64,000 nucleotides of DNA from Streptomyces sp. MMBL 11-1 (GTDB lineage: Bacteria > Actinomycetota > Actinomycetes > Streptomycetales > Streptomycetaceae): NCBI RefSeq assembly GCF_028622875.1, contig NZ_CP117709.1, positions 1,116,001 to 1,180,000 of the forward strand, written 5' to 3'. Within the stretch, counting starts at the first letter, position 1; each line of letters begins with the position of its first letter. Under the pieces are notes generated by a model that was not told the origin of the DNA, did no database searches, and saw only the letters and a program-made list of their open reading frames with translations. The position numbers and the translations under genes were made by a program. Positions 15,459-22,844 of the stretch are shown in pieces.

Positions 15459-16587
15459 TGGCCACCTTCTTCACGCCGTCCGCTGCCGCGGGTTCGGTGT
15501 CGTGGGGGGCCTCGGCCGGGGTCATCGGCTCGCCCAGGACGGCGAGGAGCCGGGAGCTGGGGACGACGCCGACGAGCTTGCCCTTGGCGTCGGTCACGGC
15601 GACCGGGTTCGAGCTCTGCGAGCAGGGCGTGAACAGGTCGATGATCGGCGTGGACTCCGGGACCGTGGCGGGGGCCGCGGCCAGCACGTCCTGCGGGGTG
15701 CGCAGTTCCTTGCCGTCCGCCGCCCTGGTGCCCATCACGGTGTGCGCCTCGGCCATGATCGCGCCCGCGGTGAGCACCCGGGAGCGGTCGACGTCCTGGG
15801 TGAAGGAGGCGACGTAGTCGTTGGCCGGGGTGACGAGGATGTCCTCGGCGGTGCCGAGCTGGACGATCTCCCCGTCGCGCATCACGGCGATCCGGTCGCC
15901 CAGGCGCATGGCCTCGTTCAGGTCGTGGGTGATGAAGACGATGGTCTTCTTCAGGCGCTTCTGGAGCTCCAGGAGCTGGTCCTGCATGTCACGGCGGATC
16001 AGCGGGTCGAGCGCGCTGAAGGACTCGTCCATGAGCAGCAGGTCGGCGTCGGTGGCCAGCGCGCGGGCGAGGCCCACGCGCTGCTGCATACCGCCGGACA
16101 GCTCGTCGGGCCAGGACTTCTCCCAGCCTTCGAGGCCGGTCAGCCGCAGCGCCTCGGTGGCGCGCACCTCACGCTCCTCGCGGGACACGCCCTGGACCTC
16201 CAGGCCGTACGCGGCGTTCTCCAGGACGCTCCGGTGGGGGAAGAGCGCGAAGTGCTGGAACACCATGCTGATCTTGGTGGAGCGGACGTGCCGCAGTTCG
16301 CGGGGGCTCAGGGCGGTCAGGTCCTGGCCGTCGAAGAGCACCCGGCCCGCGGTGGGGTCGAGCAGACCGTTGAGCATCCGCAGCAGGGTGGACTTGCCCG
16401 AGCCGGACAACCCCATGACGACGAAGATCTGCCCCGGCTCCACGGTGAACGAGGCGTCGATCACCGCTGCGGTCGTTCCCTCGCCGCGCAACTCGTCGCG
16501 GCCGGAGCCGCTCTCGAGCTTCCGCACGGCTTCATCGGGTCGTCTGCCGAAGACTTTGTACAAGTGCTCGGCTTGCAGCCTGGACAC
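15451..16587 (-). CDS. Osmoprotectant ABC transporter ATPase with CBS domains
   Basis: A 378-residue ProV/OpuAA-type ATPase that powers the adjacent permease. Walker A is GLSGSGKST, the signature LSGGMQQR, and Walker B DLLLMDESFSALD, followed by the switch His in FITHDLNEAMRLG. The C-terminal 110 residues are CBS-type (VSPxxx-like TPIIDLFTPCSQSSNPVAVTD, KGKLVGVVPSSRLL), which in this family sense ionic strength or cyclic di-AMP. GTG 16587 is chosen for its GAGG site 5 nt upstream; the ATG overlapping it is out of frame. It is the first gene of a two-gene operon with an 18-bp palindrome about 160 bp upstream. Confidence 0.88.
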   Translation of the reverse strand: MSRLQAEHLYKVFGRRPDEAVRKLESGSGRDELRGEGTTAAVIDASFTVEPGQIFVVMGLSGSGKSTLLRMLNGLLDPTAGRVLFDGQDLTALSPRELRHVRSTKISMVFQHFALFPHRSVLENAAYGLEVQGVSREEREVRATEALRLTGLEGWEKSWPDELSGGMQQRVGLARALATDADLLLMDESFSALDPLIRRDMQDQLLELQKRLKKTIVFITHDLNEAMRLGDRIAVMRDGEIVQLGTAEDILVTPANDYVASFTQDVDRSRVLTAGAIMAEAHTVMGTRAADGKELRTPQDVLAAAPATVPESTPIIDLFTPCSQSSNPVAVTDAKGKLVGVVPSSRLLAVLGEPMTPAEAPHDTEPAAADGVKKVASV

Positions 16588-16745
16588 ATACACCTCACGC
16601 GTTGAACCGAAAAACGGTCTGCCACCCCCTCCGGCAGACCGTGGAGCGGTGCGGGTTCTTTCCGCGTGGCACATGCACTAGTTGAAAATGCGACGTGGTT
16701 CGCTCCGGTGGCGCGCCTGCCCTCGCTTACACAACCCAAACACAA

Positions 16746-16763
16746 CAGTGACCCAGGTCACTG
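16746..16763. promoter_or_regulatory. 18-bp palindrome between the ABC operon and the exonuclease gene
   Basis: CAGTGACCCAGGTCACTG has perfect 8-bp arms around CA. It lies in the 245-bp divergent gap, 159 bp from the ATPase start and 70 bp from the exonuclease start, so it looks like a dimeric repressor operator. The binding protein is not known; the XRE-cupin regulator nearby is one candidate. Confidence 0.6.
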
Positions 16764-16832
16764 ACCTGCGACGGGGCGCCAGCAAGCGGTTACCCGGGGC
16801 GACTGTGGGTGCGGTGGGGCATCATCGGGTCT

Positions 16833-17756
16833 GTGACGCGACGCCTGATGCTCCTCGACACCGCCTCCCTCTACTTCCGCGCCTACTTCGGGGTGCCCGA
16901 TTCGGTGCGCGCGCCGGACGGTACGCCCGTGAACGCCGTGCGCGGCCTCCTCGACTTCATCGGCCGCCTGGTGCAGGACCACCGGCCGGACGATCTGGTC
17001 GCCTGCTGGGACAACGACTGGCGTCCGCAGTGGCGGGTCGACCTGATCCCGACGTACAAGGCGCACCGGGTCGCCGAGGAGACGCCCGCCGGGCAGACGG
17101 ACGAGGAGGAGATCCCCGACACGCTGTCCCCGCAGGTCCCGATCATCGAGGACGTGCTGGCGGCCCTCGGGATCGCCCGGGTCGGCGTCACGCCGTACGA
17201 GGCGGACGACGTCATCGGCACCCTCGCGGGGCGGGCGACCGGGCCGGTGGACATCGTCACCGGCGACCGCGATCTGTATCAGCTGGTCGACGACGCCCGT
17301 CAGGTGCGCGTGCTCTACCCGCTCAAGGGCGTCGGCACCCTTCAGCTGACCGACGAGGCGTGGCTGCGCGAGAAGTACGGTGTGGACGGCGCGGGCTACG
17401 TCGATCTGGCACTGCTGCGCGGCGACCCGAGCGACGGGCTCCCGGGTGTTCCCGGCATCGGCGAGAAGACGGCGGCGAAGCTGCTGGACGCGTACGGCGA
17501 TCTCGACGGGATCATGGCGGCGGTGGACGACCCGAAGGCGAAGCTGACGCCCTCGCAGCGCAAGCGGCTGGACGAGTCGCGCGCCTATGTGGCCGTCGCG
17601 CCGAAGGTGGTCCGGGTGGCAGGGGACGTCCCCCTGCCCGACTTCGATCCGTCACTGCCGCGCGAGCCACGCGACCCGGCCGCCCTGGAGGCGCTGGCGG
17701 AGCAGTGGGGGCTGGGCGGCGCGCTTCAGCGGCTCCTGACCGTCCTTCAGCACTGA
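16833..17756 (+). CDS. 5'-3' exonuclease (flap-nuclease fold)
   Basis: A 307-residue DNA-repair nuclease matching the N-terminal exonuclease domain of DNA polymerase I, without the polymerase part. The metal-binding acids are in LLDTASLYFRAYF, YEADDVIGTLAG and VTGDRDLYQLVDD, and the helix-hairpin-helix is DGLPGVPGIGEKTAAKLLDA. GTG 16833 (VTRRLMLLD) is preferred on family similarity; the ribosome site is poor and an ATG 15 bp downstream is possible. Many actinobacteria carry such a free-standing exonuclease besides polA. It ends 9 bp before the iron box of the next gene and seems to be a separate unit. Confidence 0.85.
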   Translation: MTRRLMLLDTASLYFRAYFGVPDSVRAPDGTPVNAVRGLLDFIGRLVQDHRPDDLVACWDNDWRPQWRVDLIPTYKAHRVAEETPAGQTDEEEIPDTLSPQVPIIEDVLAALGIARVGVTPYEADDVIGTLAGRATGPVDIVTGDRDLYQLVDDARQVRVLYPLKGVGTLQLTDEAWLREKYGVDGAGYVDLALLRGDPSDGLPGVPGIGEKTAAKLLDAYGDLDGIMAAVDDPKAKLTPSQRKRLDESRAYVAVAPKVVRVAGDVPLPDFDPSLPREPRDPAALEALAEQWGLGGALQRLLTVLQH

Positions 17757-17764
17757 GGTGTTAA

Positions 17765-17780
17765 CTTAGGCATACCTAAG
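17765..17780. promoter_or_regulatory. Iron box (DtxR/DmdR-type operator)
   Basis: CTTAGGCATACCTAAG is a palindrome with 6-bp arms that fits the TTAGGNNNNCCTAA core of DtxR-family iron boxes. It ends 29 bp before the GTG of the siderophore-interacting protein, so iron-loaded DmdR should repress that gene. Confidence 0.85.
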
Positions 17781-17808
17781 CTTACGTTTTCGAACCAGGG
17801 AGTACCTC

Positions 17809-18660
17809 GTGGCAGAGCGGCCGGCCCGGCAGGGACCCACGGCTCAGGGCGCGCAGGTCGTGCGCACCGAGCAGATCACCCCGCACATGGTCCGGGTGGT
17901 CCTCGGCGGCGAAGGGCTCGCGGACTTCACCCTCTCCGGCTTCACCGACCACTACATCAAGCTGTGCTTCGCGCCCGAGGGCGCGGACTACGCGCACCCG
18001 TTCGACATGGCCGCGATCCGGGAGCGGTACCCGCGCGAGCTGTGGCCCACCACCCGTACGTACACGGTGCGCTCCTGGGACCCGGTCGCCCGGGAGATGG
18101 CCGTCGACTTCGTCGTGCACGGTGACGCGGGCCTCGCGGGACCGTGGGCGCAGCGGGCCCGGGTGGGCGAGCAGGTGACCTTCCTCGGCCCCGGCGGCGG
18201 TTACGCTCCCGAGGCGTCGGCGGACTGGCACCTGCTGGCCGGCGACGAGAGCGCGCTGCCGGCGATCGCGGCGGCGCTGGAGCAGATGCCGTCGGGTGCG
18301 CTCGTGCACGCCTTCGTCGAGGTGTCGGACGCCTCGGAGGAGCAGAAGATCGTGACGCCCGACGGGGTGACGGTGACCTGGCTGCACCGCGGCGACCGGC
18401 CCGTCGGCGAGCTGCTGACCGCCGCCGTGAAGGGGCTGGACTTCCCGGAGGGCGAGATCCAGGCCTTCGTGCACGGGGAGGCGGGCTTCGTGAAGGAGAT
18501 CCGCCGGTATCTGCGCGTGGAGCGGCAGATCCCGCTGCCGCGGCTGTCGATCTCGGGTTACTGGCGTCTCGGCAAGGACGACGACGCCTGGCGCGCCGTC
18601 AAGCGCGAGTGGAACGAGCAGGTGGAGCGCGAGCAGGAGAGCGGCACGACCGCCGCCTAG
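17809..18660 (+). CDS. Siderophore-interacting FAD protein (ferric-siderophore reductase)
   Basis: A 283-residue cytoplasmic flavoprotein of the SIP/ViuB family, which reduces imported ferric siderophores with NAD(P)H to free iron. The FAD-binding motif is TRTYTVRSWDP (RxYxxR pattern) with FVVHGDAGLAGPWAQRA following; the NAD(P)H-side C-terminus has FVHGEAGFVKEIRRYL and ISGYWRLGKDDDAW. GTG 17809 follows an AGGGAG ribosome site. The iron box directly upstream shows that low iron induces it. No siderophore biosynthesis or uptake genes are beside it. Two hairpins follow the stop. Confidence 0.9.
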   Translation: MAERPARQGPTAQGAQVVRTEQITPHMVRVVLGGEGLADFTLSGFTDHYIKLCFAPEGADYAHPFDMAAIRERYPRELWPTTRTYTVRSWDPVAREMAVDFVVHGDAGLAGPWAQRARVGEQVTFLGPGGGYAPEASADWHLLAGDESALPAIAAALEQMPSGALVHAFVEVSDASEEQKIVTPDGVTVTWLHRGDRPVGELLTAAVKGLDFPEGEIQAFVHGEAGFVKEIRRYLRVERQIPLPRLSISGYWRLGKDDDAWRAVKREWNEQVEREQESGTTAA

Positions 18661-19074
18661 CCGTCGGCTCGGCGCCGGGTCCGATCGGCCCGGAGCCCCG
18701 CCGGGCCGGGCCGGGGGCTCCGACCCGGGCCGCCCGTGTCGCCCGGGCCAGTCGTTTCGCCCGGCGGCCGTGTCGCCCTCGGCCGTGTCGCCCGGCGAGC
18801 AGACCATCGGACCCCGTCCGTCGCACCTGCGGCGGGCGGGGTCCGCGCGTCGGGGGAGGCGGCGGACGGGGCCGTCCGGCCGGGGCCGCAACGCCTGCCC
18901 GCCGGGCCGCCCACCGGCCACGTACGGCCGCCCACCGGCCGCCCACCGGCCGCCCACCGGCCACGCACGGCCATGCACGGCTACGCACCGGGCAGCCTGC
19001 GGGTCCGTCCGCCGGGGCCGTCCGGGCCGTCCGGGTCCGCCCGCCGGATCCGTCCGCCGGATCCGCCCCCGGCT
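18661..19074. repeat. 414-bp intergenic stretch with hairpins and short tandem repeats
   Basis: I see no gene here. A 9-bp stem at 18691-18722 (CGGAGCCCC with its complement) and an 8-bp stem at 18809-18844 (GGACCCCG with its complement) are probable terminators for the convergent neighbours. Between 18905 and 18988 an 11-bp unit, GGCCGCCCACC, occurs four times, then drifts to 10-bp units such as GGCCACGCAC. Further short repeats (GTGTCGCCC near 18740-18795, GTCCGCCGG near 19008-19060) flank it. Confidence 0.7.
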
Positions 19075-19824
19075 TCAGGCGCCCGGAGGGCCCCCCTCCG
19101 CACCCCCGGCACCGGCACCCCGCGCCCCGCCTTCGCGAGGCTCGCCCTCTTCCGCCACCTCGGAGCCCTCCGGGTCGGCCTGCCCCGAGAGGCTCTCCGG
19201 GGACTCGAAGCGCCTGAAGGACGCGTCGATGTGCGCCAGCCGCCGCAGCGCGCCGAACATCGCCTCCCCGAGGACGGTGCCCACGACGACGCTCTCGACC
19301 AGGTCCTCGCGGGCCACCCGCCGCTGTACGTAGTCGAGGTCGGCGCGGGCGACCGGCTCGGCGGCATCCGCGTAGACGTCCAGCAGGTCGATGTATCCGC
19401 CGTGCCCCGCCCTGCGCAGCGCGGACAGCACTCCCGCCAGCGATTCGGCGGCGCAGCTCTCTTCGTCGACCTGCCAGCCCCGCCGCAGCAGCAGTTCGGC
19501 CACCTCCTCCCGCGCGTCCTCCAGCTCGGGCCCCGACTCCTCCTCGCCGGTCGGCGTGACGCCGTCCGCCGCGATGCCGAGCACCTTGTGCACCGGCTGT
19601 TCGGGGTCGTCGATGGCCTCCAGGACCTCGCCGATGCCGGCGAGCGAAAGGCCGCCGACGTCCAGCAGCGCCCGGATCAGGCGCAGTCGGCGCTCGTGCC
19701 CGGGGCCGTAGCGCGCCTGGTTCGGGCTGGTCAGCTCCCCTGCGGGCAGGAGCCCCTCCCGCAGGTAGTACTTGATCGTCGGCACCGGAACTCCGGACCT
19801 GCGACTCAATTCACCGATGCGCAC
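19075..19824 (-). CDS. MerR family transcriptional regulator
   Basis: A 249-residue regulator. The MerR DNA-binding domain is at residues 1-70 (MRIGELSRRSGVPVPTIKYY, LREGLLPAGELTSPNQARYG). The rest is an all-helical effector domain (VYADAAEPVARADLDYVQRR) ending in an acidic, Gly-rich tail. There is no B12-binding motif, so it is not a LitR-type photoreceptor. It is divergent from two membrane-protein genes, with nested inverted repeats between the start codons. It is next to the SigK-type light/oxidative-stress cluster; a functional link is only suggested by position. Confidence 0.85.
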   Translation of the reverse strand: MRIGELSRRSGVPVPTIKYYLREGLLPAGELTSPNQARYGPGHERRLRLIRALLDVGGLSLAGIGEVLEAIDDPEQPVHKVLGIAADGVTPTGEEESGPELEDAREEVAELLLRRGWQVDEESCAAESLAGVLSALRRAGHGGYIDLLDVYADAAEPVARADLDYVQRRVAREDLVESVVVGTVLGEAMFGALRRLAHIDASFRRFESPESLSGQADPEGSEVAEEGEPREGGARGAGAGGAEGGPPGA

Positions 19825-19869
19825 CGCGTGTTCGCCCTTTCGCCCTTGCCAGAAACCGCACTCATCATA

Positions 19870-19908
19870 GATAGTCCCCCTATCGGATAGCGGACAGCGC
19901 AGCTATCC
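19870..19908. promoter_or_regulatory. Nested inverted repeats in the MerR divergent promoter
   Basis: GATAG (19870-19874) pairs with CTATC (19880-19884), and GGATAG (19885-19890) pairs with CTATCC (19903-19908). They lie in the 115-bp gap between the merR-type gene and the divergent membrane gene, and probably include the MerR operator with promoter elements. Confidence 0.6.
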
Positions 19909-19939
19909 ATACTGCTCGCATCGTCACAGGGGGTCCCTC

Positions 19940-20908
19940 ATGTCGTCATGGCGTTCCTGGCATCGCCCATTAGTCGTCTTCTCCGCCGCGATGGCCGTTC
20001 TGGCCCTCGTTTCCGCCGCGGGCCTCGTGGTCGACGACCGCGTCCTGGTGGGCGCGCCGATCTGGGCGAAGCCCTTCAAGTTCGCCGTGTCCTTCGCCGC
20101 GTACGGCCTGACCCTGGCCTGGATGCTGGCCCATCTCACCCGGGGGCAGCGGGCCGGCCGGTGGGCGGGGCACGTCGTCGCGCTGACCAGCCTGACCGAG
20201 ATGGTACTGATCACGGTGCAGGTCGTCCGGGGCCGACGCAGCCACTTCAATTTCGCGACCCCCTTCGACGCGACGCTGTGGGACGCGATGGGGGTGACCA
20301 TCGTCGTCCTGTGGGCGGGCACCCTGGTGATAGCGGTCCTGCTGCTGCGCGCCCGCATCGCCGACCGGGCGACGGCCTTGGCCGTCCGGGGCGGGCTGCT
20401 GATCGCCCTGGCGGGTGCGGCCCTCGGCTTCCTGATGGTGCTGCCGAGCGAGAGCCAGCGGGCGGCGGGGAACCTCGACACCGCCGACATCGTCGGCGCG
20501 CACTCCGTGGGCGTACCGGACGGCGGCCCGGCCATGCCGCTGACCGGCTGGTCGACGACCGGCGGGGACCTGCGTGCCCCGCACTTCGTGGGCATGCACG
20601 CCCTCCAACTGCTGCCGCTCCTCCTGATCGTCCTGGTGCTCCTCGCACCCCGGTTCGCCCCGCTGCGCGACGCCGGAGTGCGGCTGCGTCTCGTACGGGT
20701 CGCCGTGGGCGGCTACGCGGCCCTCGTCGCGCTCATCACCTGGCAGGCACTCCGGGGCCAGCCGCTGATCCATCCGGACGGGGCCACGCTGGCCGTCGCC
20801 GGAATCCTCCTCGCGGCGGTGGCGTACGGAACGTGGAGCACGCTGCGCACGGCCGCCCACGACCGCCCGTCCTCCCGCACCGCCGACGACAAGGAGCCCG
20901 TGGCATGA
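19940..20908 (+). CDS. Conserved multi-pass membrane protein
   Basis: A 322-residue protein with about eight hydrophobic segments. Visible marks are VGAPIWAKPFKFAVSFAAYG near the N-terminus, a long loop with HSVGVPDGGPAMPLTGWSTT, and DLRAPHFVGMHALQLLPLLL. The conserved histidines in PHFVGMHALQ could bind a metal or haem. I do not recognise a named family and propose no function. The TGA overlaps the next ATG by 4 bp, so the two are coupled. The shared promoter with the divergent MerR gene suggests MerR control. Confidence 0.75.
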   Translation: MSSWRSWHRPLVVFSAAMAVLALVSAAGLVVDDRVLVGAPIWAKPFKFAVSFAAYGLTLAWMLAHLTRGQRAGRWAGHVVALTSLTEMVLITVQVVRGRRSHFNFATPFDATLWDAMGVTIVVLWAGTLVIAVLLLRARIADRATALAVRGGLLIALAGAALGFLMVLPSESQRAAGNLDTADIVGAHSVGVPDGGPAMPLTGWSTTGGDLRAPHFVGMHALQLLPLLLIVLVLLAPRFAPLRDAGVRLRLVRVAVGGYAALVALITWQALRGQPLIHPDGATLAVAGILLAAVAYGTWSTLRTAAHDRPSSRTADDKEPVA

Positions 20909-21342
20909 CCGGCGCGCTGTTCGAGATCACGTTCTATCTGGCCGCCCCGTTCTGGCTGCTGATGATCTTCGCCCCCACCTGGTCCGGCACCGCCCGTGTC
21001 GTCGCCTCGCCGCTGACCGTGCTGCCCGTGCTCGCCGTGTACGTCGTCATGGCCGTCCCGGTGTTCCCGGAGCTCTGGACGGCGGTGAGCGGTCCGGACA
21101 TCGACACGTTCCGGGATCTGACGGCCCTGGCCGGCGGAGCGGGGGCCATCTGGGCGCAGGTGATCGCCTGGGACCTGCTGCTCGGGCAGTGGATGTACCT
21201 CCAGAGCCGGAAGCTGGGGCTCTCGCCGCTGCTGATGGGGCCGCTGCTGATCCTGACGATCCTGCTGTCGCCCTTCGGGCTGCTGATCTTCCTGGCCGTC
21301 CGCGCCGCCCGTCTGCGACGGCGCGAAACGCTCGCGGGCTGA
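20905..21342 (+). CDS. ABA4-like (DUF4281) membrane protein
   Basis: A 145-residue protein with four hydrophobic segments (ALFEITFYLAAPFWLLMIFA, VLPVLAVYVVMAVPVF, MGPLLILTILLSPFGLLIFL). The pattern, with WAQVIAWDLLLGQWMYLQSR in the middle loop, is that of DUF4281 proteins related to plant ABA4, which is linked to neoxanthin formation. Their bacterial role is unknown, though they often sit near carotenoid or light-response genes. The ATG overlaps the upstream stop. It lies just left of the SigK-type sigma gene, with the sigma promoter in between. Confidence 0.75.
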   Translation: MTGALFEITFYLAAPFWLLMIFAPTWSGTARVVASPLTVLPVLAVYVVMAVPVFPELWTAVSGPDIDTFRDLTALAGGAGAIWAQVIAWDLLLGQWMYLQSRKLGLSPLLMGPLLILTILLSPFGLLIFLAVRAARLRRRETLAG

Positions 21343-21386
21343 GTCGCGCCCTCCCCGGGGCCCGTCTGGAAAGATCGCGGGCATCC

Positions 21387-21416
21387 GACCAATCCGCGCG
21401 GTCCTCGGCTCCGAAT
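21387..21416 (+). promoter_or_regulatory. SigK-type ECF promoter of the sigma gene
   Basis: -35 element CAATCC (inside GACCAATCCG) and -10 element CCGAAT are 15 bp apart, with the start codon 40 bp downstream. The same GACCAATCCG-N14-CCGAA arrangement occurs before the FAS1 gene, and a variant before the FAD-oxidoreductase operon. This predicts autoregulation of the sigma factor. Confidence 0.8.
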
Positions 21417-21455
21417 CACTGCCGGAAGCGACGATCGTCCCTGGAGGAAGCCCGC

Positions 21456-22040
21456 GTGAAGGAAGCCGTACACATCAGTGGGGCGCCCTCGCCCGGACCC
21501 GATCTCCAGGAGCTCATGGTGCGGGTGGCCCGGGGCGACCAGGACGCGTTCGCCGCGGTGTACGACGCGGTGAGCGGGCCCGTGCTCGGCCTGGTGCGCA
21601 GCGTGCTCCGCGATCCGGCCCAGTCGGAGGAGGTGGCGCAGGAGGTGCTGGTGGAGGTGTGGCGCACCGCGCCCCGCTTCCGGGCCTCCCGCGGCAGCGC
21701 GATGAACTGGGTGCTGACCCTGGCCCACCGCCGGGCCGTCGACCGGGTCCGCTCGGCCGAGGCCGCCGCCGCCCGGGAGCACAAGGCGGCGCTGCTGGAC
21801 CGGACGCCCGCCTTCGACGAGGTGTCCGAACAGGTCGAGACCCGGCTGGAGAGAGAACAGGTACGGCGCTGCATGCGCACCCTGTCCGAGCTGCAACGGG
21901 AGTCGGTCACGCTGGCCTACTACCGGGGCCTGACCTACCGTGAGGTCTCCGAGCTGCTCGCCGCGCCGCTGGGCACCATCAAGACACGACTCCGCGACGG
22001 CCTCATCCGCCTCCGCGACTGCCTGGGGGTGAGCGCATGA
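21456..22040 (+). CDS. sigK: ECF RNA polymerase sigma factor (SigK-type)
   Basis: A 194-residue ECF sigma factor. Region 2 is at about residues 20-90 (FAAVYDAVSGPVLGLVRSVL, AQEVLVEVWRTAPRFRASRG, MNWVLTLAHRRAVDRVRS). Region 4 is at about 130-188 (LSELQRESVTLAYYRGLTYR, LLAAPLGTIKTRLRDGLIRL). GTG 21456 follows a GGAGGA ribosome site. The stop overlaps the anti-sigma ATG by 4 bp. The downstream RskA-like protein and the nearby FAD-oxidoreductase/DUF1365/CFA/DUF1295 and FAS1 genes match the SigK regulon of M. tuberculosis, so the name is given by context and similarity. Confidence 0.88.
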   Translation: MKEAVHISGAPSPGPDLQELMVRVARGDQDAFAAVYDAVSGPVLGLVRSVLRDPAQSEEVAQEVLVEVWRTAPRFRASRGSAMNWVLTLAHRRAVDRVRSAEAAAAREHKAALLDRTPAFDEVSEQVETRLEREQVRRCMRTLSELQRESVTLAYYRGLTYREVSELLAAPLGTIKTRLRDGLIRLRDCLGVSA

Positions 22041-22795
22041 ACACGGCCGAACTGCACACGCTGACCGGGGCCTACGCCCTGCACGCGCTGCCGGAGCCCG
22101 AACAGCGGGCGTTCGAACGGCACCTGGAGGACTGTGAGGCCTGCGCCCAGGAGGTTCGGGAGCTGATCGCCACCGCCGCCCGGCTCGGCCTCGCCGTCGC
22201 CGAGCTCCCGCCGCGCGAGCTGCGCGAGAGGGTCCTGCGGGAGATCGCGACCGTACGCCAGGAGACTCCGGCGCCCGACGGACGGGCGCGGACCGGCGGG
22301 GGCGGGGGCGGGCGGAGGGGCCGGTGGCACGCCTACGCGCTCGCCGCCTGTGTCGCCGCGGCCGCCGCGTTCGGCGGGGTCGCGGTCTGGCAGAACCAGG
22401 TGGCGCAGGACGCGCGGCAGGAGGCGGACCGGGCGCAGCGGCAGAACGAGCAGCTGGCCCGGGTGCTCTCCGCCCCGGACGCGAAGACCGCCTCGGGCGG
22501 GCTGACCGGCGGCGCGCACGGCACCGTCGTCGTCTCGGCGAGTCAGAACCGTGCGGTGTTCCTGGCCTCGGGAATGGAGCGTCCGCCGAGCGGCAAGGTC
22601 TACCAGCTCTGGTTCAACGACGAGGGCACGATGCGCTCGGCCGGTCTGATGGACCCGAAGGCGGGTGACGACGCGGTCCTGCTGAACGGGCCGGTGGACC
22701 GGGCGTCCGGGATGGGCATCACGGTCGAACCCGCCGGAGGCTCCGACGAGCCGACCTCGTCCCCTGTGGCGCTGATGGACTTCCCGACCGCCTGA
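22037..22795 (+). CDS. rskA: RskA-type anti-sigma factor
   Basis: A 252-residue single-pass membrane protein that should hold the sigma factor inactive. The cytoplasmic N-terminus has a zinc-type anti-sigma motif HLEDCEAC (HxxxCxxC, residues 29-36). A transmembrane helix is at about 98-118. A short coiled stretch (DARQEADRAQRQNEQLARVL) precedes the extracytoplasmic RskA C-terminal domain (GKVYQLWFNDEGTMRSAGLM). RskA proteins are cleaved in the membrane by a site-2 protease on signal; an M50B protease gene is at 52.0-53.3 kb in this window, though any link is inferred. It overlaps the sigma gene by 4 bp. Confidence 0.88.
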   Translation: MNTAELHTLTGAYALHALPEPEQRAFERHLEDCEACAQEVRELIATAARLGLAVAELPPRELRERVLREIATVRQETPAPDGRARTGGGGGGRRGRWHAYALAACVAAAAAFGGVAVWQNQVAQDARQEADRAQRQNEQLARVLSAPDAKTASGGLTGGAHGTVVVSASQNRAVFLASGMERPPSGKVYQLWFNDEGTMRSAGLMDPKAGDDAVLLNGPVDRASGMGITVEPAGGSDEPTSSPVALMDFPTA

Positions 22796-22844
22796 CCCAC
22801 ATCTGACCCCTCACCCACGAACCATGCAAGGGAGCGTCCGTCCG

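Noticed and set aside
13854..15632. A 592-codon plus-strand open frame opposite the ABC permease
   Set aside because: Composition is that of a shadow frame, and the minus strand carries clear permease and binding-protein motifs.
19075..19824. MerR gene as a LitR-type B12 photoreceptor
   Set aside because: The effector domain is too short and has no DxHxxG cobalamin motif.
19948..20904. A 319-residue N-terminal extension of the ABA4-like protein
   Set aside because: The extension is a shadow frame of the upstream membrane-protein gene; the ATG at 20905 overlaps that gene's stop and begins the hydrophobic domain.
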